DNA from: Deltaproteobacteria bacterium
GTDB taxonomy: Bacteria; Myxococcota; Myxococcia; Myxococcales; 40CM-4-68-19
Direction: 5' to 3'
Assembly: GCA_005879805.1 (NCBI GenBank)
Contig: VBKL01000093.1
Span: 1-49,436 of the forward strand
DNA length: 49,436 bases
Part shown: positions 42,116-49,436 of the stretch, piece after piece
How positions within the stretch are numbered: position 1 is the first letter of the stretch
Layout: each line of letters opens with the position of its first letter
Program-made: the position numbers and the translations under genes
Notes under the pieces: model-generated
The model's input: only the letters and a program-made list of their open reading frames with translations
Told to the model about the DNA's origin: nothing
Database searches by the model: none

Positions 42116-42919
42116 TTACGCCGCGGCGGGCGACGCCTTCGCGCGGACCTCGCTCCAGTACTCCTCCGCGAAACGCTCGAAGTCGAAATCGACGGCACGG
42201 AAGAGATCGAGGATGCGGGCGTAGCGCGCGCGGAACTCGCTGCGGAGCCGCGCCACCGAGGGGTGCAGATCGTCGCAGGCGTCGAAACGGGTCGCGTCGC
42301 GCTCGAGCGCGGGCAGGTACCGGTCGAGCCAGTACACCATCAGCGCGTGCCAGGCGGCCGTCCCGCGGCACCTCCCGCTCAGCACGTCTTCGCGCGAGAG
42401 ACCGAAGCGGCGGAGGACGTCCTCGGGGAAGTAGCAGATGCCCTGCGCCGAATCCTCGGCGAGGTCGCGCAGGTTGTTGAAGAATTGATCGAGCACGCCG
42501 AAGGCGCGGATGGCCTCGTAGTGGTGCGCCTCGAGGAAGGGAACCAGCTGGAGCAGCGAGCCGGAGAGTCGATCGAGCATCCGGCGGTGAGCGGCCATCG
42601 TCCGCAGGCGCAGGCCCTTGCCATGGTAGTCGCGCAGCGCCGCGAGGTAGCACTTCCAGGCAACCCGCGCCGGACGAGCCGCGCCGTCGAAAGCTTCTGA
42701 GAGGCCGTCTTCTTCGGCTGAGACTACGTGAAGCGCCGTGGTCTCCGCGACGCGGTCGGCGAGGCGGATCGGGCGGATTCGTTCGATCCAGGCTTGCCGG
42801 ATCGCTCCCGGCAGTTCCGCCACCCAGCCGGCATTGTCGAAGTCCTTGAGCGCGTCGCAGCTCACGGCGGCGTGCTTCGAGGAGGCGAACTTCGAGGCTG
42901 CCCAGGCGGGTCCTGTCAT
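42116..42919 (-). CDS. Squalene/phytoene synthase-like prenyltransferase
   Basis: 267 residues, all alpha. The second catalytic signature is clear: L-D-Q-F-F-N-N-L-R-D-L-A-E-D, then Y-F-P-E-D-V-L-R-R-F-G. The first aspartate motif is present as R-L-A-D-R-V-A-E (D-x-x-x-E instead of D-x-x-x-D). Such enzymes join two prenyl diphosphates head to head, giving squalene or phytoene for hopanoids or carotenoids. The altered first motif may alter activity. No other isoprenoid gene is nearby. Confidence 0.75.
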   Translation of the reverse strand: MTGPAWAASKFASSKHAAVSCDALKDFDNAGWVAELPGAIRQAWIERIRPIRLADRVAETTALHVVSAEEDGLSEAFDGAARPARVAWKCYLAALRDYHGKGLRLRTMAAHRRMLDRLSGSLLQLVPFLEAHHYEAIRAFGVLDQFFNNLRDLAEDSAQGICYFPEDVLRRFGLSREDVLSGRCRGTAAWHALMVYWLDRYLPALERDATRFDACDDLHPSVARLRSEFRARYARILDLFRAVDFDFERFAEEYWSEVRAKASPAAA

Positions 42920-43080
42920 CCCCGTAAGAACCGGCGTCCGCTCGCCCGTATTGCAAGCGCACGAGCACCCTCACGGACCCACATCGGTCTTTCGGGCCCG
43001 CGCACGCACTTCGTCCGACAAGGCGCGCCTTCGTACGCACGTCAGCGGTCGCTCTCCCACCCCGATAACGAGCTGCGCCC

Positions 43081-45210
43081 TCAAGAGGGGACGGCGTGCG
43101 TCTCCTCTTCGCCGACACCGAGCGAAGCCGGTCTGCTCGCGATGTCGAGGTGCGCGTTCACCATGGAGAGGACGTGCCCGAGATCGAACGGCTTCTCGAG
43201 CCGGAGGTTGGGAAGGCGCGCGAGGAACTCCCGTGCCCGGGGCGTGAAAGCTCCGCCCGTCATGAAGACGACGCGGTCGGCCTGCTCGGGATTGAGGGTC
43301 GCGAGCCGCATGTGGAACTCCATGCCGGTCATCAGCGGCATCATCATGTCGCAGAGGATGAGATCGAAGCGCGCCCCCGCGCCGATCCATTCCAGCGCCT
43401 GGCGCGCGTCCTGCGTCGTCATCACGTCGTGGAGGCCGGCGAGCCCTTCCCGGGTGACGTCGGTGAGATCCTTCTCGTCGTCGATGACCAGGATGCGGCC
43501 GCGCCTCTTCGGCCTCGGCACAAGCCGCGGGGCGAGATGGACGCTCTCCGCGGTGGACTTGGCGGCGGGCAGTACGACGCGGAAGACGGTCCCCTTGCCT
43601 ACCGCGGTCTCCTGCACCGAGAGCGTGCCCCCGAGCGAAGTGACGATGCCGTGGCAGATTGCGAGCCCGAGGCCGGTGCCTTCGCCGACCGGCTTGGTGG
43701 TGAAGAAGGGCTCGAAGATCCGATCGAGGTGATCGGGCGGGATCCCGCATCCCGTGTCGTGGATCTCCACCACCGCGTTGCCGAGGGCGTCGGTGCGACC
43801 GACGACGCGCAGCTCGTTGTGCTCGATGTTCCCTTCCGGCATCGCCTGGGCGGCGTTGACGAAGAGATTGATGAACACCTGTCCGAGTCGCGCCTCGTTG
43901 GCGCGGACGGGCGGGAGGCGATCGAAGTCCTTCACCAGCCGCGCGCGGTGCTTGATCTCGTTCCACACCAGCGTGAGCGAAGTGTTGAGCGACTTCACCA
44001 GGTCGGTGACGGTGACGGTCTCCTCGTCCGCGCGGGAGAACGACTTCAGGTCGCGCACGATCTTGCGCACCCGGTCGGTACCCTCGCGCGCGCGCTGCAC
44101 TTGCTGCTCGAGGAACTGGCCCCCCTCGCGCCCGAGCATGGACGCGATCTCGGGAAGCCGATCGGCGACCAGATCCAGGCTGGCGATGACGTAGGCGAGC
44201 GGATTGTTGATCTCGTGCGCGACGCCGGCGGAGAGGGTACCGAGCGACGACATGCGATCGGCGAGCATGAGCTGGGCCTGGAGCTTGCGGCGGTCGCTGA
44301 CGTCGCTCACCATCACCACCGCGCCCAGATATCTGCCGCGGTGGTCCTCGATGGGACTCATCGACAAGAGCGCCCACACCTCGCGGCCGCTCTTCGCCCG
44401 GAAGCCGAACTCGCGCAGCTCGCTGTAGCGGCGGCGGCGTCCGAGGAAGCGGCGGGCGGCTGCCGCGGACTCCTCGTTCATGAGGTCGAAGATCGGCTTT
44501 CCCCGCAAATCGGAGGGCGCGTACTCGAGCATCTCGGCGAGAGCGCGGTTCGCGAAGGTGGTCCTTCCATCGGTGTCCACCAGCCAGATTCCCTCGACCG
44601 CCGTCTCGACGATTTGCCGATAGCGTTCCTCGGAGGCCCGCAGCGCCGCGTCGCGCTCGGCCCGCTCCGCCGCCACCTCCTGCTCGCGGCGCTTCTCCTC
44701 GCTGAGATCGGTGGCGATGACGCACTGGGTGATGCCCGTATCCATCGCGACCTTGCTGACCGAGATGAGGACGGTTTTCACCGCTCCATCTTCGCCGCCA
44801 AGCTCGAACTCGCCCTTGCTCACCGTGAGAAGGCCCGCCTGCAGGAGCGCGGCAACTCGTTCCTTCGCCGCGCTCGGGAGGATCCCGAAGATGGTGGAGC
44901 CGACGATCCGCTCGGCGGGCAGGCCGAGTATGCTGGCGAATCGCGCGTTGCAATACGAGACCAGCCCGTCCTTGGCGAGGGTAGCGACGCCCTCGCTCAT
45001 CTCGTCCATGAGGACGCGGTAGTCGTGATCGGCGCCGGCGAGCGTGAAGACCCGATCGCCGCCCGGTCCGCCGACGACGATGGCGTCCACCTCGCCGCTG
45101 CGGATCGCTTGCAGCGTCTGTTCCGCTTCGAGGAGGCGCTTGCGCAGGGCGCGGTAGGTCCCCGACTTGCGGGGACTGCGTGGCTTGGTGCTCCTGGGCC
45201 GCTTCGGCAT
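43081..45210 (-). CDS. Hybrid histidine kinase (PAS-PAS-HisKA-HATPase-receiver) of the Kai operon
   Basis: 709 residues, soluble. A basic N terminus and a short coiled coil (L-L-E-A-E-Q-T-L-Q-A-I-R-S-G-E-V-D) precede two PAS domains (about 60-175 and 195-305), HisKA with H332 (G-V-A-H-E-I-N-N-P-L), HATPase (about 435-550) and a C-terminal receiver with D621 and K673. It begins 3 bases after the second kaiB stop, so it is co-translated with the Kai genes. By analogy with KaiC-linked kinases it could be the output reader of the module; direct contact with KaiC or KaiB is inference. Confidence 0.9.
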   Translation of the reverse strand: MPKRPRSTKPRSPRKSGTYRALRKRLLEAEQTLQAIRSGEVDAIVVGGPGGDRVFTLAGADHDYRVLMDEMSEGVATLAKDGLVSYCNARFASILGLPAERIVGSTIFGILPSAAKERVAALLQAGLLTVSKGEFELGGEDGAVKTVLISVSKVAMDTGITQCVIATDLSEEKRREQEVAAERAERDAALRASEERYRQIVETAVEGIWLVDTDGRTTFANRALAEMLEYAPSDLRGKPIFDLMNEESAAAARRFLGRRRRYSELREFGFRAKSGREVWALLSMSPIEDHRGRYLGAVVMVSDVSDRRKLQAQLMLADRMSSLGTLSAGVAHEINNPLAYVIASLDLVADRLPEIASMLGREGGQFLEQQVQRAREGTDRVRKIVRDLKSFSRADEETVTVTDLVKSLNTSLTLVWNEIKHRARLVKDFDRLPPVRANEARLGQVFINLFVNAAQAMPEGNIEHNELRVVGRTDALGNAVVEIHDTGCGIPPDHLDRIFEPFFTTKPVGEGTGLGLAICHGIVTSLGGTLSVQETAVGKGTVFRVVLPAAKSTAESVHLAPRLVPRPKRRGRILVIDDEKDLTDVTREGLAGLHDVMTTQDARQALEWIGAGARFDLILCDMMMPLMTGMEFHMRLATLNPEQADRVVFMTGGAFTPRAREFLARLPNLRLEKPFDLGHVLSMVNAHLDIASRPASLGVGEEETHAVPS

Positions 45211-45213
45211 CGG

Positions 45214-45549
45214 CTAGCCCAGGCGCCTCAGATCGAGCCCGATGAGCACTTTTTGCCTCTCCGAAAGATCGCCGATGAGACGGCGTAGCGGAGCGGGCAG
45301 CTTCTTCACCAAGGTCGGCGTGGCGATGATCTGCTCCTCCCGCGCCAGGATGGGGCGCTGGAACACGTCGATGACCTCCAGGTCGTAACGGCCTTGCAGG
45401 TGTTCTTCACAAATGCTGGTGATGTTGGAGATTGCGGTCCGAGACCGCGTGGTCAGGCCAGCGACGTAGAGCCGGAGGACGTAGAGCTCCTTCCTGGCCT
45501 TTCGCCCGGCCGATGCCTTGGTCTTCCGTACCCGCGCCTCTCTGTTCAC
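45214..45549 (-). CDS. kaiB: KaiB-family protein (second copy)
   Basis: 111 residues from GTG 45549, overlapping the first kaiB stop as GTGA. The thioredoxin-like KaiB core is clear: [27 protein letters not shown] and [16 protein letters not shown]. In cyanobacteria KaiB switches fold and binds the KaiC CI ring. It differs from its neighbour mainly in the strand after the helix (D-V-F-Q-R-P-I-L rather than D-L-L-V-N-P-Q-L). Confidence 0.93.
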   Translation of the reverse strand: MNREARVRKTKASAGRKARKELYVLRLYVAGLTTRSRTAISNITSICEEHLQGRYDLEVIDVFQRPILAREEQIIATPTLVKKLPAPLRRLIGDLSERQKVLIGLDLRRLG

Positions 45550-45905
45550 GACACGGCGCCTCTCGGCAAGGGCCTCACGTCGAGGCCGACCAGAACGCGC
45601 TCGATGTGGGAAAGATCGCCGATGATCTTCTTCACCGGAGGGGGAAGAAGGCGGACGAGCGTGGGCACGGCGAGAATCTGGTCGCCTTTGGCGAGCTGCG
45701 GGTTGACGAGCAGATCGACGACCTCGATCCGGTACTGGCCCTGGAGATGCGACTCGCAGATCATTTTCAGGTTTTGCAGCGCCGCCTGCGAGCGCGAAGT
45801 GCGTCCGGCCACGTAGAGACGAAGCTGGAAGAACTCCTTGTCCTCGCTCGCGACGCGCTTCTTGGTGGCATGGCGCCGCGACGGCCTTGCCCTGGGCGGC
45901 GTCAT
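45546..45905 (-). CDS. kaiB: KaiB-family protein (first copy)
   Basis: 119 residues from ATG 45905, overlapping the kaiC stop as ATGA. After a basic N-terminal extension ([10 protein letters not shown]) the KaiB core reads [29 protein letters not shown] and [12 protein letters not shown]. It keeps the N-P-Q-L and L-P-P-P segments of canonical KaiB and is the more conventional of the pair. Confidence 0.93.
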   Translation of the reverse strand: MTPPRARPSRRHATKKRVASEDKEFFQLRLYVAGRTSRSQAALQNLKMICESHLQGQYRIEVVDLLVNPQLAKGDQILAVPTLVRLLPPPVKKIIGDLSHIERVLVGLDVRPLPRGAVS

Positions 45906-47419
45906 GACCCGTTCCCCGTCGAACTCGTGGCATCGTCCGCGGTCTGCTGCGCCCTGCGCGCCGATCCCGAGAGGAAGCCTCCCGGTCCGCGGTAGACCGG
46001 GACGAGCTCCAGGCCGCGCGGCCCGAGCAAGAACTCGCGGATCTGGTTCGAGTGCGGCATTCCGCGCGACTTGAGGACGCTGATAGCGCGGTTGCGCTCG
46101 CCCGCGACCTCGACGAGCTCGGCCACGATCCAGGTGTCGATGAGCGAGGAGACGCCCACCTCCTCTTCGGACTTGGAGGCGTTGGTCGAGTCGAGGCTGG
46201 TCATGAGGGCGGTGATTCCGCGCGATTTGAGATGGTCGACGAGGCGGGTCATCATCGAGCGCACCTCGTAGGTCGATCCCAGCGAGACGAAGTCGGTGAT
46301 CGGATCGACGATGACCACCGCCGGATCGAACTCGTTGACGGCGTTCAAGCTCGCGGCGAGATGCGATTCCAGGCCGAAGAGCGAGGGCCGCGTCGCCTCG
46401 ACGCGGAGGAGCCCTTTCTTGACGAAGGGAGCCAGGTCGATCCCGATAGAGCGCATGTTGCGGATGAGCTGCTGCGGCGATTCCTCGAAGGCGAAGTACA
46501 TGCACTTCTCGCCCCTCTTGCAGGCCGAGTTCGCCAGGTAGGCGGCGGCGCTGGTCTTGCCGGTACCCGCCGCGCCCGAGACGAGGACGGTGCTGCCGCG
46601 GAAGAAGCCCTTGCCGCCGAGGAGCTCGTCGACCGCCGCGCTGCCGCTCGAGATCCTCTCGCTGCTCGCCTCGTGCGCCAGCCCGAGCGAGGTGATCGGC
46701 ATCACCGTGACGCCCCGGTCGGTGATGAGGAAGGGATACTCGTCGGGACTATGGGACGAGCCCCGGTACTTGACGACCCGCAGCGTCCGCGTCGCCACGT
46801 GATGGGCGAGCTTGACGTCGAGGCTGATGACGCAGTCGCTGACGTACTCCTCGAGGCCCTGGCGGGTGAACGCGCCTTCCCCTTGCTCGCCGGTGAGGAC
46901 GACGGTGACGCCTTTGCTCTTGAGCCAGCGGAAGAGCCGCCGAAGCTCGGCGCGGAGGATGCCGAGATTCGTCAAGCCGGCGAAGAGGGCCTCGATGGTA
47001 TCGAGCAGCATCCGCTTCGCGCCGAGGGAATCGATGGCATGGCCGAGGCGGACGAAGAGACCGTCGAGGTTGTAGTCTCCCGTCTCCTCGATCTCGTGCC
47101 GCTCGACCGATACGAACTCCACCGCGAGCTTCTTGCGGGCGCAGAGGTCGTCCAGGTCGAAGCCAAGAGAACGCACGTTGGCGGTGAGCTCCTCCGCGCT
47201 TTCTTCGAAAGAGACGATGAGGCCAGGCTCTTCGAACTCGACGGCGCCGCGGACCACGAACTCCAGTCCGAGGACGGTCTTCCCGCATCCGGCCCGGCCG
47301 GAAACCAGCGTGGGCCTTCCGCGGGGAAGACCTCCTTGCGTCACGGCATCGAGACCGGCGATTCCGGTCGGTGCCTTGGACAGCGTCTGGATCCGGCGTG
47401 GCTTGGGCGCCTTTGCCAA
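45902..47419 (-). CDS. kaiC: KaiC-type double-domain circadian clock ATPase/kinase
   Basis: 505 residues from TTG 47419, chosen because GGGAGG lies 7 bases upstream and the product then aligns with KaiC from its first helix; an in-frame ATG at 47527 would add 36 unlikely residues. Two RecA-like domains: CI with Walker A G-R-A-G-C-G-K-T (41-48) and catalytic E-E (72-73); CII with G-A-A-G-T-G-K-T (282-289) and E-E (312-313). The CII autophosphorylation position reads V-G-V-S-S-L-I-D-T, with S424-S425 where cyanobacterial KaiC has Ser-Thr. The C-terminal tail is short and unlike the KaiA-binding tail. First gene of the kaiC-kaiB-kaiB-kinase operon. Confidence 0.95.
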   Translation of the reverse strand: MAKAPKPRRIQTLSKAPTGIAGLDAVTQGGLPRGRPTLVSGRAGCGKTVLGLEFVVRGAVEFEEPGLIVSFEESAEELTANVRSLGFDLDDLCARKKLAVEFVSVERHEIEETGDYNLDGLFVRLGHAIDSLGAKRMLLDTIEALFAGLTNLGILRAELRRLFRWLKSKGVTVVLTGEQGEGAFTRQGLEEYVSDCVISLDVKLAHHVATRTLRVVKYRGSSHSPDEYPFLITDRGVTVMPITSLGLAHEASSERISSGSAAVDELLGGKGFFRGSTVLVSGAAGTGKTSAAAYLANSACKRGEKCMYFAFEESPQQLIRNMRSIGIDLAPFVKKGLLRVEATRPSLFGLESHLAASLNAVNEFDPAVVIVDPITDFVSLGSTYEVRSMMTRLVDHLKSRGITALMTSLDSTNASKSEEEVGVSSLIDTWIVAELVEVAGERNRAISVLKSRGMPHSNQIREFLLGPRGLELVPVYRGPGGFLSGSARRAQQTADDATSSTGNGS

Positions 47420-47527
47420 TCGGGGACCTCCCTGCACGCTTCCGGGGGCGGAAGATGAAGGCCGCGCACGCGGCGCACGAAGATAATTTGGGAACGGTTT
47501 TCCTCGATGCAACCGCTTCGCCGCCAA

Positions 47528-47540
47528 CCCGCCAGGCGGG
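47528..47540. promoter_or_regulatory. Palindrome upstream of kaiC
   Basis: CCCGCC-A-GGCGGG is a perfect inverted repeat in the 231-base region between kaiC and the divergent esterase gene. Further arms GTCAGC and GCTGAC follow within 30 bases. An AT-rich patch at 47483-47494 may hold -10 elements in either direction. It could be an operator; it could also be a chance GC palindrome. Confidence 0.25.
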
Positions 47541-47650
47541 ATTGTCAGCTCCCCTCACGACGTCGGCTGACGAACACTCGCAAGCGCGTTTGCAGCGGCT
47601 TACCGGCCCTCGCTCGATCGGGTTTCGAGTTCGAGTATCCTCGCCCTCCG

Positions 47651-48538
47651 ATGAGAAGACGGGCCGGCATGGGCAGAGGGTCGGCGTATGCCGTCCTGGC
47701 GTTCGCCATCTCCACGGTCGTTGCCGCGGATCCCGTCGCGCTGGTACGGACGGATCGCTTCTCGTTGCGTTCCAAGGCGACGGGTTCCGAGTACGACGTG
47801 CGGGTGGCGCTGCCGCGTTCGTTCACCGCTTCACAAAAACGGTATCCGCTCCTCGTAATGCTCGACGCCGATTATTCGTTTCCGGTCGCAGAGGGCATCG
47901 TCAACCATCTGACCGATCGCAACCGTTTGCCGGAGATGGTCGTCGCTGCCATCGGCCACGCCGATGCGGACGATCGCGATGCGTACCGCCGGCGGCGGAC
48001 GCGGGACTACACACCCTGGTTCGCGCCGGATGGTGGATACGGCCCCGAGTTCCAGAAGGTCTCCGGCGGAGGCCCCGCCTTTGCCCGCTTCATCGCCGAG
48101 GAGTTGCTGCCGATCCTCGCCGCCCGGTACCGCACCACCGACGACCGTACCTTGGTAGGGCACTCTTACGGCGGGCTTTTCGCGGCCTGGACGCTGTCGC
48201 GAGCGTCCGCGGATTTCCGCCGTTTCATCATCGTGAGCCCCTCGCTCTGGTACCTCGATCGGCGCGTCCTCGGCGAATTCGAGAGCCGCAAGGCTGTCCC
48301 GGGAACGCGCGTGTACCTGGCGGTCGGCCAGAACGAGAACCCCGAGATGGAGAGCGATCTGCGCAGGCTGCACCGGCTCCTCGGCGCCGGGCCGGACGTC
48401 GAGATCGAGGTCTGGCCTCGCCAGAACCACGACACGGTCTTCCCCTTCGCCCTCTCGAACGGGCTCCGCTTCCTCTGGACCAAGGAAGGGTGGGGCAGCG
48501 AGGCCCGGCCGATGCCCCCGCCCGCCCTCGGCCGTTAG
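47651..48538 (+). CDS. Exported esterase-like alpha/beta hydrolase
   Basis: 295 residues from ATG 47651 (ATG 47669 also possible). A signal peptide ends near S-T-V-V-A-A-D. The body is a putative-esterase type hydrolase (enterobactin esterase/IroE-like group) with nucleophile motif G-H-S-Y-G-G, L-L-V-M-L-D-A-D-Y and a late histidine in R-Q-N-H-D-T-V-F. Substrate unknown. It is divergent from the kai operon. Confidence 0.82.
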   Translation: MRRRAGMGRGSAYAVLAFAISTVVAADPVALVRTDRFSLRSKATGSEYDVRVALPRSFTASQKRYPLLVMLDADYSFPVAEGIVNHLTDRNRLPEMVVAAIGHADADDRDAYRRRRTRDYTPWFAPDGGYGPEFQKVSGGGPAFARFIAEELLPILAARYRTTDDRTLVGHSYGGLFAAWTLSRASADFRRFIIVSPSLWYLDRRVLGEFESRKAVPGTRVYLAVGQNENPEMESDLRRLHRLLGAGPDVEIEVWPRQNHDTVFPFALSNGLRFLWTKEGWGSEARPMPPPALGR

Positions 48539-48563
48539 ACAGGGCCGAGGCGCGGACGCAGCT

Positions 48564-48947
48564 TCACCGCGCCATCATCTTCTCGGAGAAGCCGCGGACG
48601 AGCTGCGCCAGCTTGGAGACGTCGAAGGGCTTGCGCAGCACGGAGAGGGCCAGCGAAGCGTCGTCGGGAAGCGACTCGCGGGGCATGCCCGTCACCAGCA
48701 GCACCGGGATCGAGGCAGTGGACGCGTTGCGCTTGATGTGGCGCAGAAGGCCCATCCCGTCGCCGCCCGGCATGGCGATGTCGAGCAGCACCATCGCCGG
48801 CTTGAAGGTCTCGAGGATCTTGCTGGCCGAGGAGACGGAGTCGGCGAGGAGCACCTCGAAGCCCTGGGCGCGGAAGACCTCCTCGGTCAGCTCGCGCGTG
48901 TCACGGTCGTCTTCGACGACCAGTACGCTCAGTTGGCGATCGGGCAT
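48564..48947 (-). CDS. Single-domain response regulator
   Basis: 127 residues from ATG 48947, which has GGAGGCGCCC before it. A receiver domain with acidic pocket E12-D13-D14, phospho-acceptor D56 in L-L-D-I-A-M-P and K106 in L-R-K-P-F. No output domain and no adjacent kinase; it may receive phosphate from one of the many kinases here. Convergent with the esterase gene (25 bases between stops). Confidence 0.9.
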   Translation of the reverse strand: MPDRQLSVLVVEDDRDTRELTEEVFRAQGFEVLLADSVSSASKILETFKPAMVLLDIAMPGGDGMGLLRHIKRNASTASIPVLLVTGMPRESLPDDASLALSVLRKPFDVSKLAQLVRGFSEKMMAR

Positions 48948-49066
48948 GGGCGGCGCCTCCCTCGATTCCCGTACCTTCCGAGGGGGCCCGGTGTCCAGCA
49001 CAATCGGTTCCGCGGCACGGGCTGCTTGACCCGCAGCGCTCAGGCAGTTAGCTTGTCGCCTAAGTC

Positions 49067-49369
49067 ATGCGCGCCGAGGACGTCGCCGCCGCCCTTTCCA
49101 GCTCGCGCCGCCTGCGCATCCTCGGCTGGCTCAAGGATCCGCAGGCGCACTTCCCGCCGCAGGTGGACGGGGATCTGGTGAAGGACGGCGTGTGCGGCCT
49201 CTTCCTCGCCCGCAAGCTCCGCATCACCCAGGCGAGCGCGAGCGAGCACCTGCGCATCCTCGTCGATCTCGGGCTCGTTCGCTCCAAGCGGATCAAGCAG
49301 TGGACCTTCTACCGGAGGGACGAGCGGCGCATCGCCCAGGCCAAGCGAGTCCTGCAAGGGAGTCTCTGA
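49067..49369 (+). CDS. ArsR-like winged-helix transcription regulator
   Basis: 100 residues. The winged-helix core shows S-S-S-R-R-L-R-I-L-G-W-L at the start and the recognition helix I-T-Q-A-S-A-S-E-H-L-R-I-L-V-D-L-G-L-V, then a wing (K-R-I-K-Q-W-T-F-Y-R-R-D-E). A cysteine (V-C-G-L-F) precedes the recognition helix, but no clear metal-binding CxC is seen. Its TGA overlaps the next ATG (TGATG), so it is coupled to the YbaK-like gene. Confidence 0.85.
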   Translation: MRAEDVAAALSSSRRLRILGWLKDPQAHFPPQVDGDLVKDGVCGLFLARKLRITQASASEHLRILVDLGLVRSKRIKQWTFYRRDERRIAQAKRVLQGSL

Positions 49370-49436
49370 TGGAACTGTACGGAAAGCTTCTCGAGCTGCT
49401 CGACGGACGCGGCGCGCGCTACCGGCTCATCGACCA
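49369..49436 (+). CDS. YbaK/EbsC-like aminoacyl-tRNA deacylase, N-terminal fragment
   Basis: Starts at ATG 49369, overlapping the ArsR stop, and runs off the window after 22 codons. The visible N terminus M-E-L-Y-G-K-L-L-E-L-L-D-G-R-G-A-R-Y-R-L-I-D matches the start of YbaK-type editing-domain proteins that clear mischarged tRNA. Only the first helix is visible, so the call is tentative. Confidence 0.55.
   Translation, partial: MELYGKLLELLDGRGARYRLID

Noticed and set aside
42920-43080. Possible kaiA or other small gene between the hybrid kinase and the synthase-like gene
   Set aside because: Only 161 bases without a coherent frame, start and ribosome binding site.
47420-47527. Extended kaiC start at ATG 47527
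   Set aside because: Adds 36 Arg/Pro/Ser-rich residues with no KaiC similarity, while TTG 47419 has a well-placed GGGAGG.
1-49436. tRNA, rRNA, CRISPR arrays, insertion sequences, prophage genes
   Set aside because: No cloverleaf, no regularly spaced direct repeats with spacers, and no transposase, integrase or phage structural motifs were seen by eye; a covariance-model scan would be needed to exclude small RNAs.

Overview
The window is GC-rich, densely packed chromosomal DNA that most resembles a myxobacterium (Myxococcota, Anaeromyxobacter or Myxococcus type). The signs are the high GC content, many GTG starts with GTGA/ATGA gene overlaps, a MYXO-CTERM-like C-terminal sorting signal, a TonB/ExbB/ExbD locus facing a carboxypeptidase-regulatory-domain TonB-dependent receptor, and a very high density of two-component signalling genes. 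No rRNA, tRNA, CRISPR array, transposase, integrase or phage gene was seen.

Layout. (1) 1-351: the end of an HPt phosphotransfer gene and a tiny remnant of a receiver domain. (2) 348-10106, minus strand: a tight six-gene run, astD-like dehydrogenase > selB > soluble multi-GAF histidine kinase > NtrC-type sigma-54 regulator > small exported protein > Smr protein. (3) 10166-11365, plus: a 5'-truncated CHASE3-type histidine kinase lying between astD and astA. (4) 11373-13906, minus: M20 deacylase > astA. (5) 14000-17887, plus: ferritin-like protein, dtd, a lipoprotein, a hexamer-repeat spacer, a HIT protein and pcnB. (6) 17891-23886: tonB > ExbB-ExbD fusion > exbD on minus, divergent from a 1054-residue TonB-dependent receptor. 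(7) 24004-31603, plus: cupin, Na+/H+ antiporter with a probable CTG start, a Tat-signal minigene coupled to a TlpA-like redoxin, fatty acid desaturase, small protein, alpha/beta hydrolase and a transglutaminase-like protein. (8) 31578-36391: pheA, a small regulated Ig-like protein, a beta-propeller lipoprotein, an LPMO-like protein, an EthD-like protein and a TolC-family protein. (9) 36540-39042, minus: isoquinoline 1-oxidoreductase-like small subunit plus a broken large subunit. (10) 39371-42078, plus: membrane histidine kinase and single-domain receiver, then a squalene/phytoene synthase-like gene on minus. (11) 43081-47419, minus: kaiC > kaiB > kaiB > PAS/PAS hybrid histidine kinase, a complete Kai-type module without kaiA. 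(12) 47651-end: esterase, receiver protein, ArsR regulator and the start of a YbaK-like gene.

Most notable items. The four-gene kaiC-kaiB-kaiB-hybrid-kinase operon looks like a self-contained timing or stress-signalling unit, with KaiC as ATPase/kinase hub, two KaiB partners and a translationally packed output kinase. An exbB and an exbD gene are joined in frame with loss of the ExbD membrane anchor. Several other genes (iorB-like, beta-propeller, CHASE3 kinase, receiver remnant) also look internally or terminally deleted, so either this lineage undergoes small deletions or the assembly contains errors. A promoter with an operator built into its -10 region, plus a second palindrome, precedes an unrecognised small gene near 32973. 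All functional calls come from reading the sequence; no database search was run.
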